From Phycisphaerae bacterium (lineage in GTDB: Bacteria > Planctomycetota > Phycisphaerae > Sedimentisphaerales > UBA12454), in contig JAQTQF010000063.1 in NCBI GenBank assembly GCA_028712345.1, positions 1-8,621 of the forward strand: a DNA stretch of 8,621 bases. Reading direction: 5' to 3'. This document shows positions 6,017-8,621 of this stretch, piece after piece. Within the stretch, counting starts at the first letter, position 1. Each line of letters opens with the position of its first letter. A program made the translations under genes and the position numbers. Under the pieces are notes generated by a model, which was not told the origin of the DNA, made no database searches, and saw nothing but the letters and a program-made list of their open reading frames with translations.

Positions 6017-6045
6017 ATTGTATCACCTAACTTTTGATAAAACAA
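6017..6045 (-). promoter_or_regulatory. Putative promoter of the MgtC-family gene
   Basis: Read on the minus strand, TTGTTT (6045-6040) and TACAAT (6022-6017) stand 17 bases apart. The -10 matches five of six consensus bases, the -35 only about three. Transcription would start near 6010, giving a leader of about 20 bases that contains the GAGGG site. Confidence 0.4.
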
Positions 6046-6079
6046 ATACTTTTAAGTAAAATGAGATATGTTAAAATTC

Positions 6080-6108
6080 TTGACCAGTTGGATAAATTAT
6101 GCTCTAAT
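6080..6108 (+). promoter_or_regulatory. Promoter of the aspartate aminotransferase gene
   Basis: TTGACC (6080-6085) and TCTAAT (6103-6108) are exactly 17 bases apart. Each matches five of six sigma-70 consensus bases, the best promoter match in the window. A start near 6115 gives a leader of about 43 bases with an AAGGA site (6146-6150) 7 bases before the ATG. Confidence 0.65.
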
Positions 6109-6157
6109 GTTTGGCCGTGTAAATTTTTGATAACCTTTTAGGCAAAAGGATTTAGGA

Positions 6158-7345
6158 ATGAAAGTCAGTAAAAAAGCACAGTCAGTCCCGCCTTCTGCGA
6201 CAATGGCGGTCGATACGAAAGCAAAGGAACTAAAAGCCAAAGGCGTTGATGTTGTTGGTTTTGGCGCAGGCGAGCCGGATTTTGACACGCCGCAATATAT
6301 AAAGGACGCGGCTATCGCAGCTTTGAACGCGGGCAAGACCGGCTATACCGCAACGCCCGGCATTCCAGAACTAAGGAAAGCCATTGCCGAAAAACTCAAG
6401 AGAGAAAACGGCCTCGATTACAAGCCTGAACAGATTATCGTAAACATTGGGGCAAAACACTCGGTTTACGAATCAATGCAGGCTGTCCTCGATGACGGCG
6501 ACGAGGTCATCGTGCCGACACCTTACTGGGTAACATATCCGGAAACAATCAAACTGGCGGGGGCAACGATGAAAGTCGTTCAGACCGATTCGGCAAACAG
6601 TTACAAAATGACGCCTGGGCAATTGGAAAAGGCGATTACGCCCAAGACCGCAATGCTGCTGATTAACAGCCCGAACAATCCCGGCGGATTTACATATACG
6701 CCGGACGAACTGAAAGATTTGGCAAAAGTGCTCGAGGGCACGGATATAATGGTGCTCAGCGATGAGATTTACGAAAGACTTGTTTATGATGGTACAAAAT
6801 TCGTAAGTTTCGCATCGCTCAGTCAGGACGCATACAACCGCACGATAATCATCAACGGTTTCAGCAAGGCTTACGCTATGACCGGCTGGCGACTGGGCTA
6901 CACGGCAGGGCCGATTGAAGTTATAAAAGCAATGAGCCGGCTTCAGGGGCATATGACGCAAAACCCCGTAAATTTTGCGCAGGCTGCCGGGGTTGTCGCT
7001 TTCAGCGAGCCGAACAATGAAGTCGAAAAAATGAGAGTCGAATTTGAAAAACGAGCCAAATTTATGGCTGAAAGACTCAACGCCATCAAGGGTGTAAAAT
7101 GCCCAAAACCGACAGGAGCTTTTTACTGCTTCCCCGATGTATCGGCTCATTTCGGCAGGACAATTGGCGGGGTGAAGATTAACAATAGTATGAATTTTGC
7201 CGCCGCTCTGCTCGAACAGGCAAATGTTGCCCTTGTTCCCGGCGGACCGTTCGGATGCGATAAGAATGTCCGATTAAGCTTTGCCACCTCAACCGAACAG
7301 ATTACAAAAGGAATTGACAGGCTGGAAAAATGGCTGAACAGCTAA
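6158..7345 (+). CDS. Pyridoxal-phosphate aspartate aminotransferase, class I (Ib-type)
   Basis: Cytoplasmic transaminase expected to interconvert aspartate and 2-oxoglutarate with oxaloacetate and glutamate. Some relatives also act on prephenate. The 395-residue length is normal for fold-type I enzymes. Visible landmarks are GFGAGEPDFDTP (34-45), YTATPGIPELRKAI (63-76), GAKHSVYE (98-105), PTPYWVTYP (120-128) with the ring-stacking Trp124, and INSPNNPGG (169-177) with Asn174. SDEIYERLVY (201-210) supplies Asp202 and Tyr205. GFSKAYAMTGWRLGY (234-248) supplies the cofactor lysine Lys237 and Arg245. RLSFA supplies the substrate-carboxylate Arg372. The sequence resembles Thermus-type subgroup Ib enzymes rather than E. 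coli AspC. The start has an AAGGA site and a strong promoter. The last 16 bases overlap the next gene. Exact substrate preference cannot be fixed by eye. Confidence 0.92.
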   Translation: MKVSKKAQSVPPSATMAVDTKAKELKAKGVDVVGFGAGEPDFDTPQYIKDAAIAALNAGKTGYTATPGIPELRKAIAEKLKRENGLDYKPEQIIVNIGAKHSVYESMQAVLDDGDEVIVPTPYWVTYPETIKLAGATMKVVQTDSANSYKMTPGQLEKAITPKTAMLLINSPNNPGGFTYTPDELKDLAKVLEGTDIMVLSDEIYERLVYDGTKFVSFASLSQDAYNRTIIINGFSKAYAMTGWRLGYTAGPIEVIKAMSRLQGHMTQNPVNFAQAAGVVAFSEPNNEVEKMRVEFEKRAKFMAERLNAIKGVKCPKPTGAFYCFPDVSAHFGRTIGGVKINNSMNFAAALLEQANVALVPGGPFGCDKNVRLSFATSTEQITKGIDRLEKWLNS

Positions 7346-8621
7346 TCACAGACAGTAAAAAACCTGCTCTGAGCGGATGGATAATGCTCGTTTTCTGGTG
7401 GGCGATGATCCTGTTCGCCCTGCACGCCTCAACACATATGGTCGGAGCAGGCGATACCTGGGTCGCTATGGCCAGCGGAAGACATTTTATCAATCACGGC
7501 ATCAAAGATATTACCGTCGAACCTTTCAGCGCAAATTCGCACAAACCCGGCCCGACTGCAGAAGAAGTGAAAACCTGGCCCAAGTGGGCTCAGAAAATCA
7601 CTGATGTAGTCGGACTCGACACGGTAAAGTACTGGCATCCGACAGGCTGGGTAAATCAAAACTGGCTGACTCATGTTTTTTTCTACTGGCTTACGCACGA
7701 TTCGCCTTTCGCTGATGCCGAGACCTTTGACAAACCAATCGAAGGCCAGAAAATCAGCTATAACAGTCTGGTTTATTGGAAATATGCTCTGTACATTCTC
7801 ACCGTAATAGTGGTTTACTATACAGCCAGACAATTGGGAGCGAACCCGGCTCTTTCAGCTTCCTTTGCCTGTTTTGCAATTTTTATCGGCAGGACATTTC
7901 TCGATATCCGCCCGGCAGGTTTCTCAAACCTGCTGACTGCCGTTCTGCTCTTCATATTCGTACTGACGGTACACAAAAACTATCTGTATATCTGGCTTAT
8001 CGTACCGATAATAATTCTCTGGTGTAATCTGCATGGCGGATATGTATATGCCTTTATGGTTCTTGTACCATTTATCGGTTTGCATCTGCTGACACTGCTG
8101 CCGAAAAAGACTTCAATGGTGTTACTATATAGCTCCGGCTGGCTGTTCTTTTACGCCCTTGCCTTAAAATTTCTCGCTCATCAAGACATCAGGACATATC
8201 TTGATATAAAAATATCACCTCTTAAAGACGGCCTGTTATATTTTATCCTGCTTCTAATCGCCATCAGTATAGTTCTTGCCTCCGTCAAAAATATCAAGGC
8301 GGGGCTGTTTTACCCCTATCATATTATAAGCACATTTCTCGTTTTTATTGCCCTCTCGGCAAGATTCTATCCTGAAAATATGAACAGTCTGATGAAACTG
8401 GAAATATTCAGTGCTTATGTTAGCGATTCGAGACAAACCTTTTTCGTTTTCTTTATCGGATTTTTGATAATTGCACTGCTGCTCGGTTCTTTCAAAAGCA
8501 GTCTCAAAACTATAAGCCTCAGGGCATGGTGGCATACCGTCGCCTCTGCCTTCGTCGCTTTTGTTGCGATGATAATTTTCAACCCGTTCCATCTAACAAA
8601 TCTTACGCATACTTTCATTGT
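7330..8621 (+). CDS. Large polytopic membrane protein, GT-C-like, function unknown, 3' truncated
   Basis: An uninterrupted frame runs from ATG 7330 off the right edge, giving 430 residues without a stop. It has a first membrane helix at about 15-33, then a loop of about 110 residues, probably outside the cytoplasm. The loop carries GDTWVAMASGRHFINHG (41-57), EPFSANS (64-70) and WVNQNWLTHVFFYWL (107-121). About nine further hydrophobic segments follow, with FLDIRPAGFSNLL (190-202) and LWCNLHGGY (230-238). An early acidic GD-x-W motif after helix 1, a later RP motif and a W-x-N-x-HGG motif recur in uncharacterised membrane proteins resembling GT-C glycosyltransferases, which use lipid-linked sugars. 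This resemblance is from memory and suggestive only. The start overlaps the aminotransferase gene by 16 bases, implying coupled translation. ATG 7384 is an alternative start. Confidence 0.8.
   Translation, partial: MAEQLITDSKKPALSGWIMLVFWWAMILFALHASTHMVGAGDTWVAMASGRHFINHGIKDITVEPFSANSHKPGPTAEEVKTWPKWAQKITDVVGLDTVKYWHPTGWVNQNWLTHVFFYWLTHDSPFADAETFDKPIEGQKISYNSLVYWKYALYILTVIVVYYTARQLGANPALSASFACFAIFIGRTFLDIRPAGFSNLLTAVLLFIFVLTVHKNYLYIWLIVPIIILWCNLHGGYVYAFMVLVPFIGLHLLTLLPKKTSMVLLYSSGWLFFYALALKFLAHQDIRTYLDIKISPLKDGLLYFILLLIAISIVLASVKNIKAGLFYPYHIISTFLVFIALSARFYPENMNSLMKLEIFSAYVSDSRQTFFVFFIGFLIIALLLGSFKSSLKTISLRAWWHTVASAFVAFVAMIIFNPFHLTNLTHTFI

Noticed and set aside
6047..6058. Short inverted repeat TACTTTTAAGTA in the divergent spacer
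   Set aside because: It has only five pairs around a two-base loop in AT-rich DNA, which is expected by chance, and no second copy was seen.
6473..7150. Minus-strand frame of 225 codons
   Set aside because: It lies wholly inside the aminotransferase gene, whose protein has all family motifs. The antisense translation shows no recognisable domain.
7429..7833. Minus-strand frame of 134 codons, and short plus-strand frames at 7377-7604 and 7776-8027
   Set aside because: All lie within the open membrane-protein frame from 7330, whose hydrophobic periodicity and coupling to the upstream gene make it the real one.
1..8621. CRISPR array, insertion sequence, toxin-antitoxin or defence genes
   Set aside because: No regularly spaced repeats, transposase motifs or defence-type proteins were found on either strand.

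Overview
The window carries moderate-GC chromosomal DNA of a Gram-negative bacterium. The evidence for a double membrane is direct: a complete exbB-exbD-tonB energy-transduction set and a lipobox-bearing exported enzyme. No ribosomal or taxonomic marker is present. The gene mix, the frequent lack of Shine-Dalgarno sites and the tRNA without an encoded CCA would fit a Planctomycetota/Phycisphaerae-like organism, but that is only an inference. No mobile element, phage gene, CRISPR array or restriction system is visible.

Region 1 (1-3182, plus strand) is one tightly packed operon: the 3' end of a large ExbB/TtpC-like gene, a second short exbB, exbD, tonB, and a gene for an exported TPR-repeat protein. 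This order (ttpC-exbB2-exbD2-tonB2-TPR) is that of the TonB2 system of Vibrio and related bacteria. Such systems couple the proton motive force to outer-membrane TonB-dependent receptors. No receptor or substrate gene is in view. The two ExbB paralogues differ at a key third-helix position: Glu in the first, Gln in the second.

Region 2 (3183-3469) is a 213-base spacer with a hairpin that may end the tonB operon and a promoter-like sequence, followed by a tRNA-Cys(GCA) gene.

Region 3 (3499-5989) holds two tight convergent pairs: a SAM-dependent methyltransferase facing a lipoprotein acetolactate decarboxylase (8 bases between stops), and a DUF456 membrane protein facing an MgtC-family membrane protein (5 bases between stops). 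The decarboxylase and DUF456 genes diverge from a 99-base spacer whose best plus-strand promoter would give an almost leaderless DUF456 transcript.

Region 4 (5990-8621) starts with a divergent promoter region, then a class I (Ib-type) aspartate aminotransferase with a near-consensus promoter. Its 3' end overlaps by 16 bases an open reading frame that runs off the window. That frame encodes at least 430 residues of a polytopic membrane protein resembling uncharacterised GT-C-like families. Nothing in the window is a clearly undescribed system. The best leads are the TonB2/TtpC-type operon with its divergent ExbB pair, the exported acetolactate decarboxylase, and the unclassified membrane protein coupled to the aminotransferase.
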